58,242 bases of DNA from an uncultured Clostridium sp. (GCA_900555615.1 USMB01000005.1:1-58242); one strand, 5' to 3'. Shown: positions 43,164-51,973, counted from the stretch's first letter. Numbers and translations: made by a program. The notes: generated from the sequence alone by a model not told the origin.

Positions 43164-43952
43164 ATGAAAGAAGTTTCGAAAGATAGAAAAAAGTATTTAA
43201 GAAAAATTAGGTTAAGAAAAATAGAAATTTTAATAACACAAATAGCAATTGTTATAGCATTTATTGCATTATGGGAAATACTTGCTCAAAAAGGAAAAAT
43301 AGACAGTTTTATTACAAGTCAACCTTCTAGAATAGTAAAAACTTTTATGAATTTGTCTTCAAATAATTTAATAGAACATTTAAAGATTACAGTAGAAGAG
43401 ACTCTTATAGGATTTTTGTTGGGAACTATAGCTGGAGCAATTACAGCAATAATATTGTGGTGGTCTCCATTCATCTCCAAAGTATCAGAACCATTTTTAG
43501 TTGTATTAAATAGTTTGCCTAAAATAGCACTTGGTCCAGTAATTATTATCTGGGTAGGAGCAGGGATGCCTGCAATAATTGTTATGGCATTATCAATTTC
43601 ATTAATAGTTACAATTCTTGAAATTTTAAATGGTTTTCTACATACAGATAAAGAAAAAATAAAAATGGCAAAAACTTTTAATGCAAATAAAATACAAATA
43701 TTAAATAAAATTGTAATTCCATCTAATATTCCAACATTTTTTAATACATTAAAAGTAAATATAGGACTTTCACTAGTTGGAGTAATTTCAGGAGAGTTTT
43801 TAGTATCTAAAGGAGGACTTGGATATTTAATTGTTTATGGAGGGCAGGTCTTTCAATTAGACTTGGTTATGACAAGTGTTATAATCCTAGCAGTTGTCGC
43901 AGCTCTAATGTACGAAAGCATAGTTGTTTTAGAAAAAATTTTTGTAAAATAA
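43164..43952 (+). CDS. NitT/TauT-type ABC permease
   Basis: A 262-residue inner-membrane permease with six hydrophobic segments and the BPD_transp_1 coupling motif KMAKTFNANKIQIL. Conserved LNSLPKIALGPVIIIWVGAG is typical of the SsuC/TauC/ThiX class. ATG 43164 has AAAGGGA seven bases before it; an upstream in-frame start at 43050 lies inside the preceding gene without a ribosome site. It is the membrane part of the transporter whose ATPase is at 34650/40279 and whose binding protein is at 44978. Confidence 0.9.
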   Translation: MKEVSKDRKKYLRKIRLRKIEILITQIAIVIAFIALWEILAQKGKIDSFITSQPSRIVKTFMNLSSNNLIEHLKITVEETLIGFLLGTIAGAITAIILWWSPFISKVSEPFLVVLNSLPKIALGPVIIIWVGAGMPAIIVMALSISLIVTILEILNGFLHTDKEKIKMAKTFNANKIQILNKIVIPSNIPTFFNTLKVNIGLSLVGVISGEFLVSKGGLGYLIVYGGQVFQLDLVMTSVIILAVVAALMYESIVVLEKIFVK

Positions 43953-43984
43953 ACGAGGCAGATATTAATCCGCCTCGTTTTAAC
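43951..43984. terminator. Bidirectional terminator
   Basis: AAACGAGGC (43951-43959) pairs with GCCTCGTTT (43972-43980) between convergent genes. Confidence 0.85.
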
Positions 43985-43988
43985 ATAT

Positions 43989-44805
43989 TTAATTTTGAGA
44001 AAGCAAACTTGTAAAATAGCTGTTTTTAATTAACAAATTGTCTGAGCAAAAATCAATCATATATTGCTTGTGTTTCAAATCTAATTCTTGATTTGCCATA
44101 TTTACAGTTGCATGAACAATGATATCTTGAGCCATTGTTACTAAATCAGAATAGCTAAATTTTAATCTATCTTTATAGTTAGAATAATTGTTTATGACGA
44201 ATATAATTTCAGTCAACTCTTTTCCATAATCATCAGAAATTGAATTTAACTTATCTATTAAAGTACCATTATAATAAGCTTCTAAAGCATTGTCAGTTCC
44301 ATAAATTAAGACCACACTCAGAAAGATTTTTATCTGAGGTTATTAATGCATGAGCCAATTCATGCAAGATAATGCTTTGTTTTGAAGACTCAGTTTCATT
44401 ATAGAAAAATTCTGGGTTTACAACAATGATATTATCGATGCTTAAATATAAAGCATAATTTTCATTTTTGGTGTTTTCTGAAGATTTATCTGATTCGTAA
44501 ATTTTTACTTTTTCGAAATTATCCCAAGAAAGAAAGGGATATTGTGTTTTTAAATTAGATGTGAAATAATAATTTTTACAAGTTTCTAATAATGTATCTA
44601 ATTCACTGTTTGACTTTAGTGATTTTCCAAAACTATTTGAAGGTTCAACCCAATTAATGTTAAAATTCCATTTTTGAGCGTAAATGTAATTTTCTCTATT
44701 ACGTTGTTTTATATAAGTGCTAGCAAGTGAAACTGTAGAGAAAACTAGCAAAATGCAACCTATCCATGTAATCATTAGTAGTAATTTTTCGCTTAGTTTT
44801 TTCAT
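43989..44805 (-). pseudogene. Membrane-anchored HExxH metallopeptidase, split by a frameshift
   Basis: The first frame (44805 down to 44293) has a membrane anchor (about residues 8-28) and HELAHAL with zinc-binding histidines, then ITSDKNLSECG. It stops 10 residues later. The second frame (44315 down to 43989) continues with LIYGTDNALEAYYNG, where the Glu could be the third ligand. Removing one base of the GGTCTTAA stretch restores a single frame. GAGGAGG lies before the start. It may be a pseudogene, an assembly error or a frameshift-controlled gene. Confidence 0.75.
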
Positions 44806-44977
44806 ACGAAAAAAATCCTCCTCAAATCTTAAAACATGTTTAAATTTTTACTACGGAAAGATTATACCATATCTTGACAGACAAGTTAACATAATCACAA
44901 TAAATTGAGGTCGGTTATTTTTTTGACACCAAAATAGATAAAATGTCATAAAATAGAGTAGAAAAGGAGGAAAAAGT

Positions 44978-45988
44978 ATGAAAAATGTTATAATTAGTAT
45001 TTTAATTATAGTACTTATCATAGCAGGTATATTTGGTGTATATTATCTTAGAAACAGAAATACTGAAGAAACATCTGATTTAACAGAAATAAAGTTAAAT
45101 GAAGTAACACGTTCTGTATTTTATGCACCACAATATGTTGCTATTTCAAAAGGATTCTTCAAAGATGAAGGATTAAAATTAGACATAACAACAGGTCAAG
45201 GAGCTGATAAAGTAATGACAGCAATATTAGCAGGTCAAAGTGATATTGGTTTATGCGGACCAGAAGCAGCAATTTATGTATATAATGAAGGCAAGGAGGA
45301 TTATATAGAAGTATTTGCTCAATTAACTCAAAAAGATGGTTCATTTTTAGTAAGTAAAGAGCCAACAAATAATTTTTCTTGGCAAGATTTAAAAGGAAAA
45401 ACTATAATTCCTGGCAGAAAAGGTGGAGTGCCATATATGACACTAGAATATGTTTTGAAGAAAAATGGATTAAATCCTCAAACTGATTTAGTTCTTGATG
45501 ATAGTATAAAATTTGATTTGATGGCAGGAGCATTCACAGGGGGAACTGCAGAATATGTTACATTATTTGAGCCAACAGCTTCAATGACACAAAGTGCAGG
45601 AAAAGGATATATTGTTGCATCAGTTGGAGAGGCAGCAGGAGAGGTACCATATACAGCATATTGTGCCAAAAAAAGTTATATTACTAATAATAAAGAAACT
45701 GTTGAAAAGTTTACCAAAGCAATTTATAAAGGGGAACAATGGGTTAAAGAACATAGTGCTAAGGAAATTGCAGAGGAAATTAAAAGTTTCTTCCCAGATA
45801 CAACGGTTGAATCACTAGAAACATCAGTTCAAAAATATAAAGATATAGATGCATGGAAAGAAAATCCTGTTTTAAAAGAGGAAGCATTTGATAAGCTTCA
45901 AGAGATTATGACAATGGCTGGTGAACTAAGTAAAAAAGCCCCTTACGATAAAATCGTAAATAATAGTTTTGCAGAAAAATTTAATTGA
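44978..45988 (+). CDS. NMT1/THI5-like substrate-binding protein
   Basis: A 336-residue extracellular binding protein with an N-terminal membrane segment (residues 4-23) and no lipobox Cys. VFYAPQYVAISKGFFKDEGL and ITTGQGADKVMTAILAGQSDIG are the standard motifs of the SsuA/TauA/THI5 group (ligands include sulfonates and pyrimidine precursors). Its transporter partners are the permease at 43164 and the split ATPase. A frameshifted minus-strand gene separates it from the permease. Ribosome site AAAGGAGGA. Confidence 0.9.
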   Translation: MKNVIISILIIVLIIAGIFGVYYLRNRNTEETSDLTEIKLNEVTRSVFYAPQYVAISKGFFKDEGLKLDITTGQGADKVMTAILAGQSDIGLCGPEAAIYVYNEGKEDYIEVFAQLTQKDGSFLVSKEPTNNFSWQDLKGKTIIPGRKGGVPYMTLEYVLKKNGLNPQTDLVLDDSIKFDLMAGAFTGGTAEYVTLFEPTASMTQSAGKGYIVASVGEAAGEVPYTAYCAKKSYITNNKETVEKFTKAIYKGEQWVKEHSAKEIAEEIKSFFPDTTVESLETSVQKYKDIDAWKENPVLKEEAFDKLQEIMTMAGELSKKAPYDKIVNNSFAEKFN

Positions 45989-46013
45989 CATGTTATGTAA
46001 AGAATGGTATAAT
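45985..46013 (+). promoter_or_regulatory. Consensus promoter of hisS
   Basis: TTGACA (45985-45990), 17-bp spacer, TATAAT (46008-46013). Confidence 0.88.
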
Positions 46014-46069
46014 TGCTATATCATTCTTTGCGCATATTTGCAAAGACAAAAAAGGAGAAATAATTAAAT

Positions 46070-47362
46070 ATGAAAGAAATGGAATTAAGAAATGTAAAAG
46101 GAACAACAGACTATTCACCAAAAGAACAATATATAAGAAACTATATATCAGACACATTAAAAAGTGTATTTGAAAAATATGGATTCAAACCATTACAAAC
46201 ACCCTTATTATGCTATTATGATTTATTAGCATTAAAATATGATGAAGATAATGACATATTAAAAGAAGTATATAAAGTAACAGATCAAGGAAACAGAAAT
46301 TTAGCTTTAAGATATGATTTAACAGTTCCATTTGCTAAATATATAGCAATGAATCCAAATACAAGATTACCTTTTAAAAGATATGAAATAGGAGAAGTAT
46401 TTAGAAATGGACCAGTAAAATTAGGTAGAGATAGAGAATTCATACAATGTGATGTTGATAGTGTAGGAATTGAAGGTCAATTAGTAGAAGCTGAATTTGT
46501 AGCATTATATGTAGAAGCATATAAAAAATTAGGAATAAATGTTGTAATAAAATATAATAATAGAAAATTCTTATCAGGAATAATAATAGAAGCTGGTATT
46601 TCAGAAGAACTTGTAACAGATACAATTACTATAATTGACAAGTTCGAAAAAATGACAAGACCAGAGCTTGAGAAAGAATTTCAAAAAATAGGATTAAATA
46701 ATGAACAAATAGAAAAATTATTTATGTATTTAAATATGAATGCAGATGAATTAATTAAAATAGAAAATTCAAATGAAACATTAGCAGAAGGAATTCAAGA
46801 ATTGGAAACATTAAAACAATATATTGGTGAATTAGGATTATTGGAATATGTACAATTTTCACCATCACTTGCAAGAGGACAGGAATATTATACAGGAACA
46901 GTATATGAAGTATATGTAAAAGATGGAAGCATTACATCAAGTATTGGCGGGGGAGGTCGTTATGATAAAATGATTACAGACTTTATCGGAAACGGAATGA
47001 AATATCCTGCTGTTGGAGTAAGCTTTGGACTAAATGTTATATATGAAATTTTAAAAGATAGAAAAGAGTTTTCTGAAAAAGCTTTAACAGATATATTTAT
47101 TATCCCAATGGGAACAGAAATCCAATGTTTAAAAATTGCGCAAAATTTAAGAAATGCCGGATATAAAGTTGAAGTAGAAATGAAAAGCAAAAAGATGAAA
47201 AAAGCATTAGATTATGCTAATAATGAAAATATTCCATATGTATTGATATTAGGAGAAGATGAATTGAGCAATAATTGTATTACTTTAAAAGATATGAACA
47301 ATAAAACTCAAGAGCAAATAAATTTAGATAATTTAACAGAAAAGATTAAAAAATTAGTATAA
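46070..47362 (+). CDS. hisS: Histidyl-tRNA synthetase, divergent
   Basis: A 430-residue class II synthetase. Motif 2 reads KRYEIGEVFRNGPVKLGRDR with EFIQCDVDSVG, the histidine-binding block is LARGQEYYTGTVYEVY (LVRGLDYYTRT in common HisRS) and motif 3 is GGGGRYDKM...AVGVSFGLN. A C-terminal anticodon-binding domain (about 340-430) makes it a full synthetase rather than HisZ. It has a consensus promoter; no T-box leader is present. It is the only histidyl-synthetase-like gene in the window. Confidence 0.9.
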   Translation: MKEMELRNVKGTTDYSPKEQYIRNYISDTLKSVFEKYGFKPLQTPLLCYYDLLALKYDEDNDILKEVYKVTDQGNRNLALRYDLTVPFAKYIAMNPNTRLPFKRYEIGEVFRNGPVKLGRDREFIQCDVDSVGIEGQLVEAEFVALYVEAYKKLGINVVIKYNNRKFLSGIIIEAGISEELVTDTITIIDKFEKMTRPELEKEFQKIGLNNEQIEKLFMYLNMNADELIKIENSNETLAEGIQELETLKQYIGELGLLEYVQFSPSLARGQEYYTGTVYEVYVKDGSITSSIGGGGRYDKMITDFIGNGMKYPAVGVSFGLNVIYEILKDRKEFSEKALTDIFIIPMGTEIQCLKIAQNLRNAGYKVEVEMKSKKMKKALDYANNENIPYVLILGEDELSNNCITLKDMNNKTQEQINLDNLTEKIKKLV

Positions 47363-47462
47363 TTGGTTTACATATTATTATAATAATGGTATAATATTCT
47401 AGTACGAATTATTTATATATTATAAAACAATGTTTTATAATAAGAACAGAAAGAGGTTTTAT

Positions 47463-48254
47463 ATGGATTGCAATGAGTATTCGAAAATAGGTATAAATAG
47501 GATGTATAAATGTTATAATGGGAGACTATGTAATGAAATTGAAAGTGAGGAAGATGTACTAGAACGGCTTGAATGTATACCATGTAAATCTAGAGAATTA
47601 TTAGAATATGTATGGACGTTAAATCCTAAATACAAAGGAAAAACACTTACTCAAGTCGAAAAAAAATTAGGAATTACTAGAAAAGAGGCAGAAAGTAATT
47701 TCCATTTTGGAAAATATGTGTTATATTTTAAGGATTTCAAAGAAATAGACTTTAAGGAAGGAGTTAAATTAGGCATGCTAGCAAGAGCATACTATAAAGA
47801 TTATCGCATTCACTTCCATAAAGGTAAGAAAAGCGTAAAATACATGATAGATTCTAAAAAGTTTATTACATGTATTAATCTGCTAAAAGAGGATTACAAA
47901 TTCGTATTAATTCAGCATTATGGACTTTTTAGAGGCAATCCTCTTACATATGCAGAGCTTGGGAAAAATCTTAAGATTTCAATACATGCAGTACAGACTA
48001 TGGAAGATTTAGCACTACGGGAATTGAGGCTTGTAAGCTTTAAATTTTTGGAAGAACTTGATGATTATTATTGCGATTTGCTGGTTTTAGTGTATGATAA
48101 GAAAATTTCAAAAAAGGAATACAATGCTTTAAGACGGGCAGGAATATCGACATATGAGGAATTGAAGAACTGTGCGCCAGAAAGATTAATATCTTTTTCC
48201 GGAATTGGTCCTAGAATGCTCAAGAATTTGAAGGAGGTTCAAAAAACTTTATAA
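47463..48254 (+). CDS. Sigma-region-4-like protein with an alpha-CTD-like end
   Basis: A 263-residue soluble protein. Around residues 155-190 HYGLFRGNPLTYAELGKNLK, then ISIHAVQTMEDLALRELR, follows sigma-70 region 4 (helix-turn-helix). A related fragment occurs at about 45-80 (LTQVEKKLGITRKEAES). The C-terminal 45 residues (EYNALRRAGISTYEEL then SGIGPRMLKNLKEV) look like a helix-hairpin-helix of the RNA polymerase alpha CTD. No region 2 is seen, so it is probably a transcription factor rather than a full sigma. GAGG lies before ATG 47463. Confidence 0.7.
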   Translation: MDCNEYSKIGINRMYKCYNGRLCNEIESEEDVLERLECIPCKSRELLEYVWTLNPKYKGKTLTQVEKKLGITRKEAESNFHFGKYVLYFKDFKEIDFKEGVKLGMLARAYYKDYRIHFHKGKKSVKYMIDSKKFITCINLLKEDYKFVLIQHYGLFRGNPLTYAELGKNLKISIHAVQTMEDLALRELRLVSFKFLEELDDYYCDLLVLVYDKKISKKEYNALRRAGISTYEELKNCAPERLISFSGIGPRMLKNLKEVQKTL

Positions 48255-48262
48255 TTGGTATA

Positions 48263-48306
48263 ATAGTAGATGTTTTCATGATTTTGAAAATATCTACTAT
48301 TTTTTG
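48263..48306 (+). terminator. Terminator
   Basis: ATAGTAGATGTTTTC (48263-48277) pairs with GAAAATATCTACTAT (48286-48300; one G:U), followed by TTTTTT. Confidence 0.88.
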
Positions 48307-48317
48307 CATAAAATGTA

Positions 48318-48372
48318 TAGACAATTAAAAAAATATATATTATAATACATCTAGTATTAAATACTAGATGTA
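48318..48372 (+). promoter_or_regulatory. Promoter and 27-bp palindromic operator of the hemolysin III gene
   Basis: TAGACA (48318-48323), 17-bp spacer, TATAAT (48341-48346). A perfect 13-bp inverted repeat with a single central base (48346-48372, TACATCTAGTATT and its mirror) starts at the end of the -10 and covers the start point. Confidence 0.75.
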
Positions 48373-48387
48373 AAGGAGGATAAAATT

Positions 48388-49062
48388 ATGAAGAGAACAA
48401 AATTAGATGACAGGGTATTACCTACATATACAAAAGGAGAAGAAATCTTCAATATGGTATCACATATTGTAGGAGGAGTTGCAGGAATTTTAACAATAGT
48501 TTTAAGCAGTATATTGGGAGCACTAAGACATAATACATATGGAATAATAAGTGGTATAATTTTTGGGGTATCTATGATATTCTTATATACCATGTCAAGT
48601 ATATATCATGGATTAAGTCCAAAATTAAAAGCTAAAAAGGTATTACAAGTGTTAGATCATTGTGCAATATTTGTACTAATAGCAGGTTCTTACACACCAT
48701 TTGCATTATGCACATTAAGAGAATATTCTACAGCATTAGGATGGACAATATTTAGCGTAATTTGGGCATTTGCAATATTAGGAATAACATTAAATTCAAT
48801 AGACTTAAAAAAATATAAAGTATTTTCTATGATATGCTATCTTATAATGGGATGGTGTATAATTATTAAAGTTAATTTACTTCCAACATTACTTGGAATT
48901 CCTGGATTTATAATGCTTGTAACAGGAGGAATAATTTATACAATAGGAGCAGTTTTATATGGTGTAGGAAAAAAATATAAGTATATGCATTCAATTTTTC
49001 ATTTATGTGTATTTTTAGGAAATATGCTACATGTTATATGTGTATTAATGTATGTAATTTAA
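48388..49062 (+). CDS. Hemolysin III / PAQR-family membrane protein
   Basis: A 224-residue protein with seven hydrophobic segments. SSIYHGLSP, LDHCAIFVLIAGSYTPF and the late HSIFHLCVFLGNMLH hold the conserved Ser, Asp and His residues of the HlyIII/PAQR superfamily, a set that may bind zinc and hydrolyse amides. Hemolytic activity is not implied. It is expressed from a promoter overlapped by a perfect palindrome, so a repressor probably controls it. AAAGGAGG precedes the start. Confidence 0.92.
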   Translation: MKRTKLDDRVLPTYTKGEEIFNMVSHIVGGVAGILTIVLSSILGALRHNTYGIISGIIFGVSMIFLYTMSSIYHGLSPKLKAKKVLQVLDHCAIFVLIAGSYTPFALCTLREYSTALGWTIFSVIWAFAILGITLNSIDLKKYKVFSMICYLIMGWCIIIKVNLLPTLLGIPGFIMLVTGGIIYTIGAVLYGVGKKYKYMHSIFHLCVFLGNMLHVICVLMYVI

Positions 49063-49064
49063 AA

Positions 49065-49127
49065 TTGACAATCTAGGCAAAGTGTGCTAGAATAGTAATG
49101 TTCGAAGGCAAATTGCCTAGTTTTTTT
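49065..49127 (+). promoter_or_regulatory. Promoter and terminator-like element before the 79-residue gene
   Basis: TTGACA (49065-49070), 17 bp, TAGAAT (49088-49093). CTAGGCAA (49073-49080) in the spacer is the mirror of TTGCCTAG (49113-49120), which precedes a run of T. The long form can end transcripts from the hemolysin III gene; the promoter's own transcript keeps only a short AGGCA/TGCCT hairpin with the T-run. Confidence 0.55.
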
Positions 49128-49146
49128 ATATTGATAGGAGGACAAC

Positions 49147-49386
49147 ATGAACAAATTATTGCTTTTGTTGGATATGTTGGATGCTAACCCGAGTATATCG
49201 CTTAGCAGTGCTGGAGCAATGGGAAAAAATGTGCATTTATATGCATTTTCTGTTCCAGATTTGAAGGCTTTAAAGCTTCCGGACCCCCTTGTAAAAGAAG
49301 GATATCAAATCTCAAATCTTGAGATTTCTCGAACTTTGCCTGATGGCGAAGTAGAGAAATTGGCATCTTTGTGGCTTGATATCTAA
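49147..49386 (+). CDS. Hypothetical protein, 79 residues
   Basis: Begins MNKLLLLLDMLDANPSISLS and has no recognised family. GC content is higher than its surroundings, particularly in the middle (GCTTCCGGACCCCCTTG). ATAGGAGGA precedes the ATG and a clear terminator follows, so the gene is real as a single-gene unit. No membrane segment is evident; the first eight residues are hydrophobic but too short for an anchor. Confidence 0.6.
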   Translation: MNKLLLLLDMLDANPSISLSSAGAMGKNVHLYAFSVPDLKALKLPDPLVKEGYQISNLEISRTLPDGEVEKLASLWLDI

Positions 49387-49390
49387 ACAA

Positions 49391-49428
49391 AAAGTCTGTC
49401 TTTTCATGTTAAAAGGCAGGCTTTTTTT
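49391..49428 (+). terminator. Terminator
   Basis: AAAGTCTGTCTTTT (49391-49404) pairs with AAAAGGCAGGCTTT (49411-49424; two G:U), followed by T. Confidence 0.9.
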
Positions 49429-49558
49429 GGATACGACAAAATGTTACAAAAATATTACGAGTATTACATTTAGATTACAAATTATTAAAAATACTATACA
49501 ACCTCAATAAATATGTTTAAAAAATAAGTGAATTGAGAATATTGAAGAGGGAAAACAA

Positions 49559-49990
49559 ATGCAGAAATTTAAGAAAATAATTAGTATAGTAATTTTATTG
49601 GTGTTAATACCAATTTTATTTATGAGTATGGTAATATTAATAAATTCATATACTCATCCAAATAAAATACCATCATTCTTTGGGTGGAAACCTTTTATAG
49701 TATTATCTGGTTCAATGGAAACTCAAATTTCGGTGGGAGATGTTGTTATAGTAAAAGAAGTTGATACAAATACTTTGAAGAAAGGTGATATAATAGCTTT
49801 TAATGAAAACAATATTGTAATAACACATAGAATTAATGAAGTTATATATGAAGACGGAAAAACTAAATATATAACAAAAGGTGACAACAATAATACTCAA
49901 GATAGTGGATATGTAACCCCAGAACAAGTTGAAGGAGTTTTTCAATTCAAAATATCTAGATTAGGAAATTTAGAAAAGATAACAAATTAG
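49559..49990 (+). CDS. sipW: SipW-type signal peptidase I, C-terminally truncated
   Basis: A 143-residue protein with an N-terminal membrane anchor (7-29), the catalytic Ser in VLSGSMETQISVGDVVIV, and a His in VITHRI (Ser/His dyad type of SipW and archaeal enzymes). TKGDNNNTQDSG is the next conserved block. Typical SipW proteins are about 45 residues longer and end in a second membrane segment; here the frame stops at LGNLEKITN and is followed by a piece of a TasA-like gene. A deletion has probably joined the two, so activity is doubtful. Confidence 0.8.
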   Translation: MQKFKKIISIVILLVLIPILFMSMVILINSYTHPNKIPSFFGWKPFIVLSGSMETQISVGDVVIVKEVDTNTLKKGDIIAFNENNIVITHRINEVIYEDGKTKYITKGDNNNTQDSGYVTPEQVEGVFQFKISRLGNLEKITN

Positions 49991-50247
49991 CAAAATTAAC
50001 AGCTGTTAAATCTGGAAAAATAATTGCACCAGGTACATCTGGAAATTTTGAAATGTCTGTAGAAAATGCTTCAGAAGTAACAGCAAAATATAGCATTAAT
50101 TATACAATAGATAATACAAAGAATATTCCATTAGAATTTTCTTTAACAGGAACTGATGGATGGACAAATGACATTACTACATTAAGTGCAACTGATGTTA
50201 TAAAAACAAATAGTAATATACTGACAAAAACTAGAAGGTTTTTGTGA
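49976..50247 (+). pseudogene. TasA/camelysin-like matrix protein fragment
   Basis: Internal part of a TasA/CalY-type protein: AVKSGKIIAPGTSGNFEMSV and SEVTAKYSINYTIDNTKN are the beta-sandwich core. No signal peptide is present and the frame runs out at LTKTRRFL (50247). Its 5' end is fused to the end of sipW. It is the normal neighbour of SipW, which supports a decayed sipW-tasA-like operon. Confidence 0.7.
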
Positions 50248-50280
50248 ATATATTACAAAAGAAAAGGAGAATGTGTGTTA

Positions 50281-50572
50281 TGAATAATGAAAAAGAAGAA
50301 TTAGAGGAGACAAAAACAGAAAACAAGAAAAATAGAAGGGTACTAGTGAAATGAAGCATTTTGTAAATATGAAATATAAATTGAAAATGGACAATATTTA
50401 TATTAAAGGAAATGCAGATAATTATGTTACATTAGATGAGCTAAATCTTAATGATATTGTAGTTTTAAAAGACTCTATAAATATTTTTACTCTAGAATGG
50501 TATTGGGAAGATGATGACGAATTAGATACATGTGTAGGCGGAAAGCCAGAAAATGTTCAAGAGATTTTTTAA
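50281..50572 (+). pseudogene. Second camelysin-like gene, N- and C-terminal ends joined
   Basis: A frame with ribosome site AAAAGGAG (50281-50355) gives MNNEKEELEETKTENKKNRR and stops; the overlapping frame 50351-50572 ends with TLEWYWEDDDELDTCVGGKP, typical of the end of TasA/camelysin proteins. The middle is missing. It is an internal-deletion remnant like its neighbour. Confidence 0.6.
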
Positions 50573-50726
50573 AATTTTCTAGAATTTTTATCATATCATC
50601 AGAATATTTTACATCAACATTATTGGAAGAACTTACTAGTTTTTCAATATAAGCAAGTAATATTTTTGCAAAATTCTGCTGTATTAAAAGCATTGAATCA
50701 ATTTCTTCCTTGTTAAAAGATATCAT
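50487..50726 (-). CDS. Hypothetical protein, 79 residues (possible new C-terminus)
   Basis: ATG at 50726 follows GAGGTGAT. The first 55 residues (MISFNKEEIDSMLLIQQNFA and on) are helical and plausible; the rest lies antisense to the camelysin-like fragment, so the original end may have been lost. Function is not recognised. Confidence 0.4.
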   Translation of the reverse strand: MISFNKEEIDSMLLIQQNFAKILLAYIEKLVSSSNNVDVKYSDDMIKILENFKKSLEHFLAFRLHMYLIRHHLPNTILE

Positions 50727-50849
50727 TAGTATCACCTCGTCAATATTATATATTAACTTCTGAAAATTTACAACAACATTTTTTAATTTTATATTTCGAC
50801 AAAAAAAGTTTAAATTCATATTATATATTAAATAGAAAGGAGGGGGAAT

Positions 50850-51428
50850 GTGAACTTAGAAAATAAAAGAATAGGATTTATAATGACAGGCTCATTCTGT
50901 ACGTTTAGAAAAACTATAGAAGAGCTAAAAAAGATTGTTAAATTAAATGCGACTGTTATTCCAATTATGTCGCAAAACAGTTATACGATGGATACTAAGT
51001 TTGGAAATGCGGAAGATTTTATTAAAGAAGTGGAAGAGATAACTGGAAATAGAATTTTGCATACAATTCAGGAAGTAGAACCAATAGGTCCAAAAGATAT
51101 GTTAGATATATTAGTAGTAGCACCAGCATCTGGGAATACTATTGCAAAACTTGCAAATGATATTATAGATGGGCCAGCTACAATGGCAGTTAAGTCTCAT
51201 TTAAGAAGAGAAAGACCAGTTGTAATTGCTATTTCAACCAATAATGGACTTTCTGGAGCTGGAGAAAACATAGGAAAATTGTTGAACAGAAAAAATTATT
51301 ATTTTGTACCTTTTTTACAGGATAATCCAATAACAAAGCCTCGTTCAATAGTATTTGATCCAACATATTTAATACGAACAATAGAAAGTGCATTAGATAG
51401 AGAGCAAATTCAACCAATATTATTGTAA
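50850..51428 (+). CDS. dpaB: Dipicolinate synthase subunit B
   Basis: A 192-residue flavoprotein-like subunit of the enzyme that makes dipicolinic acid, the calcium chelator of the spore core. KRIGFIMTGSFCTF at the start, PIMSQNSYTMDTKFG, VEPIGPKDMLDILVVAPASG and VVIAISTNNGLS match SpoVFB/DpaB. The start codon is GTG with AAAGGAGGGGG before it. The dpaA partner, which is usually just upstream, is not here. The gene is evidence that the organism forms endospores. The flanking genes are on the other strand. Confidence 0.92.
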   Translation: MNLENKRIGFIMTGSFCTFRKTIEELKKIVKLNATVIPIMSQNSYTMDTKFGNAEDFIKEVEEITGNRILHTIQEVEPIGPKDMLDILVVAPASGNTIAKLANDIIDGPATMAVKSHLRRERPVVIAISTNNGLSGAGENIGKLLNRKNYYFVPFLQDNPITKPRSIVFDPTYLIRTIESALDREQIQPILL

Positions 51429-51448
51429 AAAGGAAAACAGTGTTAAGC

Positions 51449-51961
51449 TTAAAGCTTTTCACTGTTTCTTTGATATTTTAGAAGACATTTTTTCTTTATA
51501 AATTTTGAAAACTCCTTAGAATCTCCAAGTTTAAATCCATTTTTACTAACCAATGCTGCATAATCTTCATTAAAATATAGATAAAAATAATCGTTAGTTT
51601 CTATTACTTTATATAATTCTAAATAATATTTTCTTTGATTATCAATTTTAAAAAAATATTGATAAAAAGAGAAAGTATATAAAGTTTTTTGATTATTTTC
51701 ATATTTTTTAGAAGTATTTTTATATCTTTTTATAGGAAGATAGAATCTTACAAAAATAAATATAAGTATTACAGCTATAAAACAAAGACCTAACATTATA
51801 TTTTTATTTTTAAGGTTTAATATACTGCAATATAACAATAATATACAGAAGACTATTGTTACAAAAAAGTATTTATCGCTATATTTTTCATTATGGAATT
51901 TTACAAATTTATTATAAGATTTTGAATCATATCTTGTTACATTTTTAAATAATATTTTCAT
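51449..51961 (-). CDS. YcxB-like membrane protein
   Basis: A 170-residue protein with two membrane segments (about 32-48 and 54-73) and a soluble C-terminal half. YKVIETNDYFYLYFNEDYA and the following VSKNGFKLGDSKEFSKFIKKK form the usual YcxB-like ending. Function is unknown. It lies directly downstream of the recombinase on the same strand (12-bp gap) and converges on dpaB. Confidence 0.75.
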   Translation of the reverse strand: MKILFKNVTRYDSKSYNKFVKFHNEKYSDKYFFVTIVFCILLLYCSILNLKNKNIMLGLCFIAVILIFIFVRFYLPIKRYKNTSKKYENNQKTLYTFSFYQYFFKIDNQRKYYLELYKVIETNDYFYLYFNEDYAALVSKNGFKLGDSKEFSKFIKKKCLLKYQRNSEKL

Positions 51962-51973
51962 ATTTAATCTCCT

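Noticed and set aside
50487..50819. 110-residue version of the minus-strand gene starting at 50819
   Set aside because: GAGGTGAT supports the internal ATG at 50726; the upstream part overlaps the probable promoter.
51432..51470. Terminator between dpaB and the YcxB-like gene
   Set aside because: A stem (AAACAGTG with CACTGTTT) exists but overlaps the end of the convergent gene and has only a weak T-run, so it is not listed as a firm feature.
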